Assembly: GCF_029076845.1 (NCBI RefSeq)
Contig: NZ_JARESE010000028.1
Location: 1-64,000, forward strand
Reading direction: 5' to 3'
DNA length: 64,000 nucleotides
Source: Novosphingobium album (ex Liu et al. 2023)
GTDB lineage: Bacteria > Pseudomonadota > Alphaproteobacteria > Sphingomonadales > Sphingomonadaceae
The position numbers were made by a program, and so were the translations under genes. Below the pieces are notes generated by a model. It did no database searches and was not told where the DNA came from. It was given only the letters and a program-made list of their open reading frames with translations. Below, piece by piece: positions 42,931 through 50,483 of this stretch. Positions within the stretch are counted from its first letter, which is position 1. Every line of letters starts with the position of its first letter.

Positions 42931-43467
42931 ATGAAGAAGCTGCGCCAGCCCGGTTTTGCCCCCAGTATCGCATTGGCCATCGCCCTCGCGATTCCGCTCG
43001 GCGCCTGCCAGCAGGCAAGCGAGCCGGCCGCGACCGGGGCCGATGCCAGCGAAGCCGCGCCCGATGCCAAGCCGGGCATGGCCGCCAGCCGGGGCGAACT
43101 GATCCTGCCGGCGATCCCCGGCCGGCCCGGCGCCGCCTATTTCGAAGTGCGCAACGATAGCGGCAAGCCCACCGCGCTCGTCGCGGTCCATATCGACGGC
43201 GTCGGCAAGACCGAGATGCACCAGACCCAGGGCGGCACCATGGCCCCGGTCGACAAGGTGGATATCGCGCCGGGCGAGACGATCGAATTCGCGCAGGGCG
43301 GATTGCACGTCATGGCCTTCGATATCGCCGACACGTTGGAAAAAGGCGGGACGAGCGAGATCACGCTGACGTTCGCGGGCGGCGACAAGCTGTCCATGCC
43401 GATCAAGATCGAGGCGATGGGCGATGACGACGCCATGGGCGGCATGGCGCACGGGGAGCAGCACTGA
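42931..43467 (+). CDS. Periplasmic copper chaperone, PCu(A)C family
   Basis: 178 aa lipoprotein (lipobox LGAC, Cys about residue 26). PCu(A)C domain from about residue 52: RPGAAYFEVRNDSGKPTALVAV, then the copper ligands in KTEMHQT, GGTMAPV and GGLHVMAFD. The tail MGDDDAMGGMAHGEQH is Met/His-rich and may bind extra copper. The family delivers Cu(I) to cytochrome c oxidase. AGAAGGGGA precedes the ATG. Confidence 0.9.
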   Translation: MKKLRQPGFAPSIALAIALAIPLGACQQASEPAATGADASEAAPDAKPGMAASRGELILPAIPGRPGAAYFEVRNDSGKPTALVAVHIDGVGKTEMHQTQGGTMAPVDKVDIAPGETIEFAQGGLHVMAFDIADTLEKGGTSEITLTFAGGDKLSMPIKIEAMGDDDAMGGMAHGEQH

Positions 43468-43967
43468 GCGAGCCCTCTGCCCCTTGCGCCTGCCCGGCGG
43501 GCGGCGACCGGCCGCTCGGTGCCGGGGAGATCGCGCTGGTCCGCTCGATCTTCGGCGATGCGATCGATTATGCCGCCGTGCGGCTGAAGCGACGGCGCTG
43601 GTTTCCCCTGCAGCCGGTCGGCACGCTGATGGCGCCGAGCGGGCATGTCCATTTCCACCCGCGTTCCGAGCTTTACTGCGACGATTTCGCCCAGGCCGGG
43701 ATCGGGCTGCAAGGCCTGTTCATCCACGAGATGACGCATGTCTGGCAAAGCCAGCACAAGGGCCGCTGGTATCTGCCGCTGATGCGCCATCCGCTGTGCC
43801 GCTATGACTACAGCATCAGGCCGGGTTGGCCGCTGCACCGCTATGGCATAGAGCAGCAGGCCGAGATCGTGCGCCACGCTTTCCTGTTGCGCAACGGCGC
43901 GCGCGTGCCCGGCATCGTCGATGCCGCCGCCTATGCCCTGCTGGTGAACTTCCCCGGCGCCCGATAG
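43464..43967 (+). CDS. Vgr-related protein with HEMTH motif
   Basis: 167 aa if started at CTG 43464, 129 aa from the GTG at 43578. The stretch GEIALVRSIFGDAIDYAAVRL before the GTG matches the N-terminus I recall for vgr-related proteins of sphingomonads, so the true start should be upstream. No ATG/GTG/TTG exists in frame there; CTG overlapping the previous stop with GGGGAG 5 nt upstream is the best candidate. FIHEMTHVWQSQ is a gluzincin-like HExxH zinc motif, followed by RPGWPLHRYGIEQQAEIVRH with a possible third ligand Glu. The role of this family is not established. Confidence 0.7.
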   Translation: MSEPSAPCACPAGGDRPLGAGEIALVRSIFGDAIDYAAVRLKRRRWFPLQPVGTLMAPSGHVHFHPRSELYCDDFAQAGIGLQGLFIHEMTHVWQSQHKGRWYLPLMRHPLCRYDYSIRPGWPLHRYGIEQQAEIVRHAFLLRNGARVPGIVDAAAYALLVNFPGAR

Positions 43968-44001
43968 CGATTCAGCCCGCTGACGGGATGCGAAGCCGAT
44001 T

Positions 44002-44808
44002 CTAGCGACGCAGCGGCAGGGGCTGGTAATCGGGCTGCGATGGCTCGCGGAAGGAATCGAGGATCGCCTGGTAGCGCGCGGCCAGGTGCTGCTTGTGGCC
44101 GGGATGGCTGATCACATAAAGTTGGTTGTCCTCCACCGCCTTCGCCACCGATCGGCCGAGCCAGACCGGCTCCATCATCGCGGCGGCCAGCACCGCCGGA
44201 TCGGGAATGTCCGGCGCCGCGCCCTTTACCGGATCGAGCGCCATGCGGCTGCGCGTCAGGCCGGGGAACAGGATCGAAACGCCCACGCCGAACGGCGCCA
44301 GTTCGCCTTGCAGCGCTTCGGACATCGCGGTCACGGCGAACTTGCTGGCCGAATAGGTCGCGTACGTCTGGTGCGCCAGCAGCCCGTTCATCGACGAGAC
44401 GTTGACGACGTGGCCACTGCGGCGGGCGCGCAGATCGGGCACGAAGGTCTTGATGCCGTTGAACACGCCGGTGACGTTGACCGCCAGCACCGTCGCGAAA
44501 GTCTCCGGCGGCATTTCATCCAGCGGCATTCGCGGCGTGGAGATGCCGGCATTGTTCACCAGCACGTCGACCGGGCCGAAAACCCGCTCCGCCGCCGCCT
44601 TCACCCCTGCCCAGCTTTCCAGCGAGGTGACATCGTGCGCCAGCGCGATCGTGCCGCCGCCGATGCGCGCGGCCTCCGTCTCGGCATAATCGGGGTTGAG
44701 GTCGGTCAGGACGACCTTCATGCCCTTCTCGACGAATGCCTCGCCAATGCCCGCCCCGATGCCGCCGCCACCGCCAGTGACGAGCGCGACTTTCCCGGCC
44801 AGTTCCAT
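44002..44808 (-). CDS. Short-chain dehydrogenase/reductase
   Basis: 268 aa Rossmann-fold NAD(P) oxidoreductase. Cofactor loop TGGGGGIGAGIG, LTDLNPDYAE (acidic residue after beta-2 suggests NAD preference), NNAG, catalytic Ser in NVSSMNG and YxxxK as YSASK. The substrate is not evident. It has a strong palindromic operator just upstream (44827-44852), so it is probably under a dedicated regulator. Confidence 0.9.
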   Translation of the reverse strand: MELAGKVALVTGGGGGIGAGIGEAFVEKGMKVVLTDLNPDYAETEAARIGGGTIALAHDVTSLESWAGVKAAAERVFGPVDVLVNNAGISTPRMPLDEMPPETFATVLAVNVTGVFNGIKTFVPDLRARRSGHVVNVSSMNGLLAHQTYATYSASKFAVTAMSEALQGELAPFGVGVSILFPGLTRSRMALDPVKGAAPDIPDPAVLAAAMMEPVWLGRSVAKAVEDNQLYVISHPGHKQHLAARYQAILDSFREPSQPDYQPLPLRR

Positions 44809-44826
44809 CCCATCCCTCCTTACGAT

Positions 44827-44852
44827 TTCTTACGACAGGTATGTCGTAAGAA
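44827..44852. promoter_or_regulatory. Palindromic operator upstream of the SDR gene
   Basis: TTCTTACGACA (44827-44837), spacer GGTA, TGTCGTAAGAA (44842-44852): a perfect 11-bp inverted repeat ending 19 nt before the SDR start. A further half-site CTTACGA lies at 44819-44825. This is the size and symmetry of a TetR-type operator. No regulator gene is adjacent. Confidence 0.8.
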
Positions 44853-44922
44853 TCCGGTGAGGGAAAGGCCGGATCATCGCCCCGGTGATGAACGGGCGGA
44901 AGATCCGCCGCTCAGTACCGGA

Positions 44923-45183
44923 TCAGCAATCGCGATCCCAGTAGCGGTCGCCCCGCCGGTCATAGCGATAGCAGCCGCGATCGTTCTTGCGCACTTGCGA
45001 GCCGACCGCGGCGCCCGCCGCCGCGCCGATCGCGGCCGCCGTGCCGGTATCGGCATCGGTCGCAAGGCCGACGCCCGCACCGAGCGCGCCGCCGGCCAGC
45101 GCGCCTTCGCCCGCATAGTTGCTGGCACAACCGCCCAACGCAAGCGCGCCGGCGGCGATGAGAGGCAGGGCAAGGTATCGCAT
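44923..45183 (-). CDS. Small glycine-zipper lipoprotein
   Basis: 86 aa. Lipobox LGGC (Cys about residue 19). After it, a Gly/Ala-rich helix pair GALAGGALGAGVGLATDADTG, TAAAIGAAAGAAVGSQVRK resembles the glycine-zipper/17 kDa surface-antigen type outer-membrane lipoproteins, then a Tyr/Arg/Asp tail with two cysteines (GCYRYDRRGDRYWDRDC). ATG 45183 is chosen at the signal peptide; a longer frame to 45228 adds unrelated residues. Confidence 0.78.
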   Translation of the reverse strand: MRYLALPLIAAGALALGGCASNYAGEGALAGGALGAGVGLATDADTGTAAAIGAAAGAAVGSQVRKNDRGCYRYDRRGDRYWDRDC

Positions 45184-45318
45184 GGCAAATCTCCGTTCGG
45201 GAACCTGCCAATGCAACGTGCGGCGCACGCGCGGGTTTCACCGCCGCGCACCGCTTGTCGCAGCCAGTGACCGATCAGGCGGGCCTGACCGGAGATTTGC
45301 GCTGGCGGGGCGTGATCC

Positions 45319-45897
45319 TCAGTCCGGCTTCTTCGCCACGGCCACCATCGCGGGACGCAGCAGGCGATCCTTGATCATGTAGCCGGCCTGCAGTTCCTGC
45401 AGGACCGTGCCCGGCTCGGCATCGGCCGAGGGCATTTCGATCATGGCCTGGTGCTGGTTGGGATCGAGCGGCAGGCCCAGCGCGGCGATGCGGCTGATGC
45501 CGTGCGAGGCGAAGACCTTGTCGATCTCACGCCCGGTGGCCTCGATCCCGGCGACGAGGCTCTTGAGCTTCTCGTCCTCGCGCAGTTCGGCCGGGATGGC
45601 CGAAAGCGCGCGCGAAAGGTTGTCGGCGATCGAAAGGATATCGCGGGCAAAGCCGGTTGCCGCATAGGCGCGGGCATCGGCGATGTCCTTTTCCAGCCGG
45701 CGGCGCACGTTCTGCGTTTCCGCCTGCGCATAGAGCACATCCTGCTTCGCCTTCTCAAGATCATCGCGCAGGCGCGCGAGTTCCCCGCCAATGCTTTCGC
45801 CTTGCGGTGCGTCCTTCTCGATCAGGTCTTCCGGCACGCCCTTCAGTTCCCCGGCGACCGCCGGATCGTCCTGCGGCTGCGTTCTATCGTCAGTCAT
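45319..45897 (-). CDS. grpE: Nucleotide exchange factor GrpE
   Basis: 192 aa. Acidic N-terminus, long coiled coil (ELARLRDDLEKAKQDVLYAQAETQNVRRRLEKD region), then the beta domain signature PNQHQAMIEMPSADAEPGTVLQELQAGYMIKDRLLRPAMVAVAK. Releases ADP from DnaK. It follows hrcA with a 17-nt gap and is presumably transcribed with it from the heat-shock-type promoter at 46967-46994. Confidence 0.96.
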   Translation of the reverse strand: MTDDRTQPQDDPAVAGELKGVPEDLIEKDAPQGESIGGELARLRDDLEKAKQDVLYAQAETQNVRRRLEKDIADARAYAATGFARDILSIADNLSRALSAIPAELREDEKLKSLVAGIEATGREIDKVFASHGISRIAALGLPLDPNQHQAMIEMPSADAEPGTVLQELQAGYMIKDRLLRPAMVAVAKKPD

Positions 45898-45914
45898 TTC
45901 TTGCGTTTTTCCAG

Positions 45915-46958
45915 CTATCCGATGAGCTTGCCCAGGCTCTGGGCGGTAAAATCCACCATGGGGACAACGCGCGCATAATTCAACCGCGTCGGCCCGATAA
46001 CCCCCACCACGCCGACCACCCGGCCCTCGCGATCGCGATAGGGCGATGCGATCACCGAAGAGCCAGAAAGCGCGAAAAGCCGGTTCTCCGATCCGATGAA
46101 GATCCGCGCCGAACGCGCTTCCCGCGCCAGGTCGAGCAGTTCGACCACCGACTGCTTGTTTTCCAGATCGTCGAGCAGCGATCGGACCCGCTCGATATCG
46201 GACAGCGCCGTCTCGTCCAGCAGGTTGGCCTGTCCGCGCACGATCAGCACGCGCCGCCGCGCGGCATCCTCGCTCCACACCGCCAGCCCGCGCTCGACCA
46301 GATCGCGGCTGACCGCGTCGAGCGCGGACTTGCCCGAAGCGATCTCGGCCTCCACCGAACGCAGCGCCTCGGCCAGCGTGCGCCCGGCAAGATGCGCGGT
46401 GATGTAGTTGGAGGCTTCCTCCAGCGTGCCGGGCCGAATCGGTTCGCCAAGCTCGACGATGCGGTTCTCCACCGCGCCATCCAGCCCCACCAGCACCGCC
46501 AGCGCGCGCCGCTCCGAGATCGCCACCAGTGAAAGCTGGGCCAGGCGCGGCTCGCGGCGCGGCACCATGACCACGCCGGCGCAAGCCGAGAGGTCCGACA
46601 GGATCGCGCTGGTCGCTTCCAGCGCGGCCTCGATCGGCCCCGGCTCGAACAGGCGCTGCTCGATCGCGGCGCGTTCGCGCGCGGTCGGCTCGGCCACTTG
46701 CATCATGCCGTCGACGAACAGGCGCAGGCCCGATTCGGTGGGCATCCGCCCCGCGCTGGTATGCGGCGCGGCCAGCAGGCCCAGCCGCTCCAGATCGGCC
46801 AGGACCGAGCGGATCGAGGCGGGCGAGAGATTGATCGCGCCACCGCCCGCCAGGGTCTTGGACCCCACCGGCTGCCCGGTTTCCAGATAACCTTCCACGA
46901 CAAGGCGGAAAATCTCCCTTGCGCGGTCGGTCAGCTCGGTGATGGGCAGTGTCGCCAT
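45915..46958 (-). CDS. hrcA: Heat-inducible transcription repressor HrcA
   Basis: 347 aa. Winged-helix N-terminus ([49 protein letters not shown]), GAF-like middle and a C-terminus with [31 protein letters not shown]. HrcA represses groESL and others by binding CIRCE; I see no CIRCE repeat near hrcA or dnaK, so its targets are probably elsewhere. A CTTG-N17-CCTAAAT promoter ends 8 nt before the ATG, so the mRNA may be nearly leaderless. Confidence 0.95.
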   Translation of the reverse strand: MATLPITELTDRAREIFRLVVEGYLETGQPVGSKTLAGGGAINLSPASIRSVLADLERLGLLAAPHTSAGRMPTESGLRLFVDGMMQVAEPTARERAAIEQRLFEPGPIEAALEATSAILSDLSACAGVVMVPRREPRLAQLSLVAISERRALAVLVGLDGAVENRIVELGEPIRPGTLEEASNYITAHLAGRTLAEALRSVEAEIASGKSALDAVSRDLVERGLAVWSEDAARRRVLIVRGQANLLDETALSDIERVRSLLDDLENKQSVVELLDLAREARSARIFIGSENRLFALSGSSVIASPYRDREGRVVGVVGVIGPTRLNYARVVPMVDFTAQSLGKLIG

Positions 46959-46966
46959 AGGCTGCA

Positions 46967-46994
46967 ATTTAGGCCAAACACTTGCGGCCTCAAG
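46967..46994 (-). promoter_or_regulatory. Sigma-32-like promoter of hrcA-grpE
   Basis: Minus strand CTTG (46994-46991), 17 nt, CCTAAAT (46973-46967), one mismatch to CTTG-N17/18-CYTATNT and the same spacing as the dnaK promoter. The predicted start is at about 46960, only a few nt before the hrcA ATG. Confidence 0.65.
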
Positions 46995-47039
46995 CCCCTG
47001 CGCATAGGGGCAGCCGCGAACACCACGAGAGGACACCTC

Positions 47040-47756
47040 ATGCGACCTTCCGGCCGCGCGCCCGACGAGATGCGCGTTATCGACATCCAGACCGGCTTTA
47101 CCAAACATGCCGAAGGTTCGGTGCTGATCTCCTTCGGCGATACGCGCGTGCTCGTCACCGCGTCGGTGGAGGAAAAGGTGCCGCCGTTCCTGCGCGGCAA
47201 GGGCGAAGGCTGGGTGACGGCGGAATACTCGATGCTGCCGCGCGCCACGCATACGCGCGGATCGCGCGAGGCGGCCAAGGGCAAGCAGACCGGCCGCACG
47301 CAGGAGATCCAGCGCCTGATCGGCCGTTCGCTGCGCGCGGTGTGCGACATGAAGAAACTGGGCGAGCGCCAGATCGTGCTCGATTGCGACGTGATCCAGG
47401 CCGATGGCGGCACCCGCACCGCCTCGATCTCGGGCGCCTGGGTGGCGCTGCGCCTCGCGGTCGACAAGCTGATGGCCGAAGGCAAGATCGCCGCCGACCC
47501 GATCACCGCGCGGGTCGCGGCGATCTCGTGCGGCATCTATCAGGGCACGCCGGTGCTCGATCTCGACTATGTCGAGGACTCCACCGCCGATGCCGATGCC
47601 AACTTCGTGCTGATCGAAGGCGGGCTGATCGCCGAGGCGCAGGCCACGGCCGAAGGCGCGCCTTACGACGAGGAAGGGCTGCTGCGCCTGCTGCGGCTTG
47701 CCCGCATCGGCTGCGACCGGATCTTCGCCGCGCAGGCGGCGGCGGTGGGGCGGTAA
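47040..47756 (+). CDS. rph: Ribonuclease PH
   Basis: 238 aa phosphorolytic exonuclease trimming tRNA 3' ends. [48 protein letters not shown] and [15 protein letters not shown] are family motifs. ATG 47040 with AGAGGA upstream. Divergent from hrcA, the common alphaproteobacterial arrangement; followed by rdgB. Confidence 0.97.
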   Translation: MRPSGRAPDEMRVIDIQTGFTKHAEGSVLISFGDTRVLVTASVEEKVPPFLRGKGEGWVTAEYSMLPRATHTRGSREAAKGKQTGRTQEIQRLIGRSLRAVCDMKKLGERQIVLDCDVIQADGGTRTASISGAWVALRLAVDKLMAEGKIAADPITARVAAISCGIYQGTPVLDLDYVEDSTADADANFVLIEGGLIAEAQATAEGAPYDEEGLLRLLRLARIGCDRIFAAQAAAVGR

Positions 47757-47768
47757 GCCGCCGCGGCC

Positions 47769-48395
47769 ATGCGCAAGCTTGATACCAGCCGCCTGGTCAT
47801 CGCCACGCACAACGCGGGCAAGCTGAAGGAAATCGGCGCCCTGCTCGCGCCCTACGGCATCACCTGCCTGTCCGCCGGCGCGCTCGGCCTGCCCGAGCCC
47901 GCCGAGACCGGCACGACCTTTGTCGAGAACGCGCTGATCAAGGCCCATGCCGCCGCCAGGGCCGCGCAGATGCCCGCGCTGGCCGATGACAGCGGCATGT
48001 CGGTGGCCGCGCTGGGCGGGCGGCCCGGCGTCTACACTGCCGACTGGGCCGAGCGGCAATGGTTCGAAGGCGAGCCGGGGCGCGACTGGTACATGGCGAT
48101 GGGCAAGGTGGAAGGCATGTTGTGCCAGCTCGGCCCCGAGGTTGACCGTTCGTGCTGGTTCTCGTGCGTCCTTGCCATCGCCTGGCCCGATGGCGACAGC
48201 GTGACGTACGAAGGCCGTGTCGACGGCACCTATCGCTGGCCGCCGCGCGGCACGATGGGCTTCGGCTACGATCCGGTCTTCGTGCCCAAAGGCCGCGACG
48301 TGACTTTCGCCGAGCTGGCGCCCGAGGAAAAGCACCGCATCAGCCACCGCGCCGATGCCTTCGCCAAGCTGGTGAAGGACCAGTTTACCGCCTAG
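47769..48395 (+). CDS. rdgB: XTP/dITP pyrophosphatase
   Basis: 208 aa. Removes dITP and XTP from the nucleotide pool. IATHNAGKLKEIG at the start, ETGTTFVENALIKAHAAA, DDSGM and SHRADAF near the end are Ham1/RdgB motifs. It lies 12 nt after rph and 10 nt before hemW. Confidence 0.96.
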   Translation: MRKLDTSRLVIATHNAGKLKEIGALLAPYGITCLSAGALGLPEPAETGTTFVENALIKAHAAARAAQMPALADDSGMSVAALGGRPGVYTADWAERQWFEGEPGRDWYMAMGKVEGMLCQLGPEVDRSCWFSCVLAIAWPDGDSVTYEGRVDGTYRWPPRGTMGFGYDPVFVPKGRDVTFAELAPEEKHRISHRADAFAKLVKDQFTA

Positions 48396-48405
48396 AGTCC
48401 GCCGC

Positions 48406-49557
48406 ATGGCCCGCGCACTCTACATTCATTGGCCGTTCTGCCTCGCCAAGTGCCCCTATTGCGACTTCAACAGCCATGTCCGCGAGGCTGTGGACCATGC
48501 CCGCTGGGAAGCCGCCTTGCTGGCGGACATGCGCCATGAACGCGCGATGGTGGATGACGAGCCGCTGGATTCGCTCTTCTTCGGCGGCGGCACCCCTTCG
48601 CTGATGCCGCCCGCACTGGTCGAGCGGCTGCTCGCCGAGGCCGAACGGCTGTGGGGTTTCGCCCCGGGCGTCGAGATCACGCTCGAAGGCAATCCCTCCT
48701 CGGTCGAAGCGGCGAACTATGCCGCGCTGGCGAGCGCCGGGGTCAACCGCGTCTCGCTGGGCCTGCAGGCGCTGGACGACGCGACGCTGCGCTTCCTCGG
48801 AAGACTGCACGATGCGGACGAGGGCCTCGCCGCGCTCGCTGTCGCGCAGCGGCATTTCGCGCGGGTTTCTTTCGATCTGATCTATGCCCGCCCCGGCCAG
48901 ACCGTCGCGGCGTGGCAGGCCGAACTGGCGCGCGCGCTGGGGTTCGGCACCGGGCACCTCTCGCTTTACCAGCTCACCATCGAGCCGGGCACACGCTTTG
49001 CCACCATGGTGCGCAAGGGCGATTTCGTGCCGCTCGACGACGATGCCGCCGCCGATCTGTTCACCCTGACGCGCGAGATGACCGCCAGCGCGGGCCTGCC
49101 CGCCTACGAGATCAGCAACCACGCGCGGCCCGGCGAGGAAAGCCGCCACAACCTGACCTACTGGCGCTATCGCGACTATTGCGGCATTGGCCCCGGCGCG
49201 CACGGGCGGCGGATGGGCGTGGCGACCACGCGCCATCGCAAGCCGGAGAACTGGCTGGAGGCCATCGCCGCCCTTGGCAACGGCATTGCCGAAGCCCGTC
49301 CGCTGGGCCGCGCGGAACAGGCATCCGAAGCAATGCTGATGGGGCTGCGGCTGGGCGAAGGCGTCGATCTGGCCGCCATGGCCGCGCGCTTCGGGCTGGC
49401 CGAGGCCGAGCTGTGCGATCCGGCCAAGCGCGATTTCTACCGGCGCCAGGGCCTCGTCTGGCGCCAGGGCGAGCGCATCGGCGTGACCGAGGCGGGGATG
49501 CCGCTGCTCGACGCGCTGCTGGGCGAGCTGGTGCCGGCCGCACTGGTCTCCTCGTGA
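48406..49557 (+). CDS. hemW: Heme chaperone HemW (radical SAM)
   Basis: 383 aa. CxxxCxxC in FCLAKCPYCDFNSH binds the radical-SAM cluster; FFGGGTPSLM, EGNPSS and GVNRVSLGLQ are further family motifs. HemW binds heme and helps insert it into enzymes; it is often misnamed coproporphyrinogen III oxidase. Its stop overlaps the xerC GTG (GTGA). Confidence 0.95.
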   Translation: MARALYIHWPFCLAKCPYCDFNSHVREAVDHARWEAALLADMRHERAMVDDEPLDSLFFGGGTPSLMPPALVERLLAEAERLWGFAPGVEITLEGNPSSVEAANYAALASAGVNRVSLGLQALDDATLRFLGRLHDADEGLAALAVAQRHFARVSFDLIYARPGQTVAAWQAELARALGFGTGHLSLYQLTIEPGTRFATMVRKGDFVPLDDDAAADLFTLTREMTASAGLPAYEISNHARPGEESRHNLTYWRYRDYCGIGPGAHGRRMGVATTRHRKPENWLEAIAALGNGIAEARPLGRAEQASEAMLMGLRLGEGVDLAAMAARFGLAEAELCDPAKRDFYRRQGLVWRQGERIGVTEAGMPLLDALLGELVPAALVSS

Positions 49558-50450
49558 CACGCGCCGATATCCTCGAAGCCTGGGGAACGCATCTCGCGCA
49601 AGGACGGCGGCGTAGCCCGCATACGGTGCGCGCCTATGTCGCCACGGCGGCGCGGCTGCTCGACGCGCTGGGCGATGCGGACTGGCCGGCGCTGGCCCGG
49701 CTCGACGCGGCCGACTTGCGCCGCCAGCTGGCAAGCCGCCGCGCCGAAGGGATCGGCAATGTCGCGGCGGCGCGCGAGTTGTCCGCGCTCAAGGGCTTCC
49801 TGGCCTTCGCGCGCGACCGCGCGGGAGTGGCCGGCGCCGCGCCGCCGCGTATGCGCGGCCCGCGCATCAAGAAGGGCCTGCCCCGCCCGGTCACGCCCGA
49901 CGAGGCGATCAACCTGATGCAAACGGTGGACGAGGATGCCGGCGAGGCGTGGATCGGCGCGCGTGACCGCGCGGTGCTGCTGCTGCTCTATGGCGCGGGC
50001 CTGCGCATCGCCGAAGCCCTGTCGCTGACCGGCGCGACGCTGCCGCTGGGCGAAAGCCTGACCGTCACCGGCAAGGGCGGCAAGCAGCGCGTGGTGCCGC
50101 TGCTGCCGATCGTACGCGATGGCGTGGCGGACTATCTGGGCAAGTGCCCCTGGCCAGTGGCGCGCGACACGCCGCTGTTTCGCGGTGCCAAGGGCGGGCC
50201 ACTGTCGCAAGGCATGGTGCAAAAGGCGATGGCCCGTGCCCGCGTCGCGCTCGGCCTGCCGGCCAGCGCCACGCCGCACGCCTTGCGCCACAGCTTCGCC
50301 ACGCACCTGCTCGGCGCGGGGGCGGACTTGCGCAGCCTGCAGGAACTGCTGGGCCACGCCAGCCTGGGTTCGACCCAGATCTATACCAAGGTCGATGCGG
50401 CCACCCTGCTCGACGTCTACCGCGACGCCCACCCGCGCGAGCGGGATTGA
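49554..50450 (+). CDS. xerC: Tyrosine recombinase XerC
   Basis: 298 aa. N-terminal SAM-like DNA-binding domain (SPHTVRAYVATAARLLDAL); catalytic R in GAGLRIAEAL, K in GKGGKQR, HALRHSFATHLL (HxxR), HASLGS and the nucleophile Tyr in TQIYTKVD. With XerD it resolves chromosome dimers at dif. It should also be the enzyme the filamentous prophage at 643-8707 uses for integration and excision. XerD is not in the window. Confidence 0.95.
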   Translation: MTRADILEAWGTHLAQGRRRSPHTVRAYVATAARLLDALGDADWPALARLDAADLRRQLASRRAEGIGNVAAARELSALKGFLAFARDRAGVAGAAPPRMRGPRIKKGLPRPVTPDEAINLMQTVDEDAGEAWIGARDRAVLLLLYGAGLRIAEALSLTGATLPLGESLTVTGKGGKQRVVPLLPIVRDGVADYLGKCPWPVARDTPLFRGAKGGPLSQGMVQKAMARARVALGLPASATPHALRHSFATHLLGAGADLRSLQELLGHASLGSTQIYTKVDAATLLDVYRDAHPRERD

Positions 50451-50483
50451 ACGGCAGGCCCCCGCCCCCTCCGTTCGTCCCGA

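Noticed and set aside
45184..45318. CIRCE element near hrcA/grpE/dnaK
   Set aside because: I looked for TTAGCACTC-N9-GAGTGCTAA in the intergenic parts of these operons and saw none; a computed scan would be needed to exclude degenerate copies.
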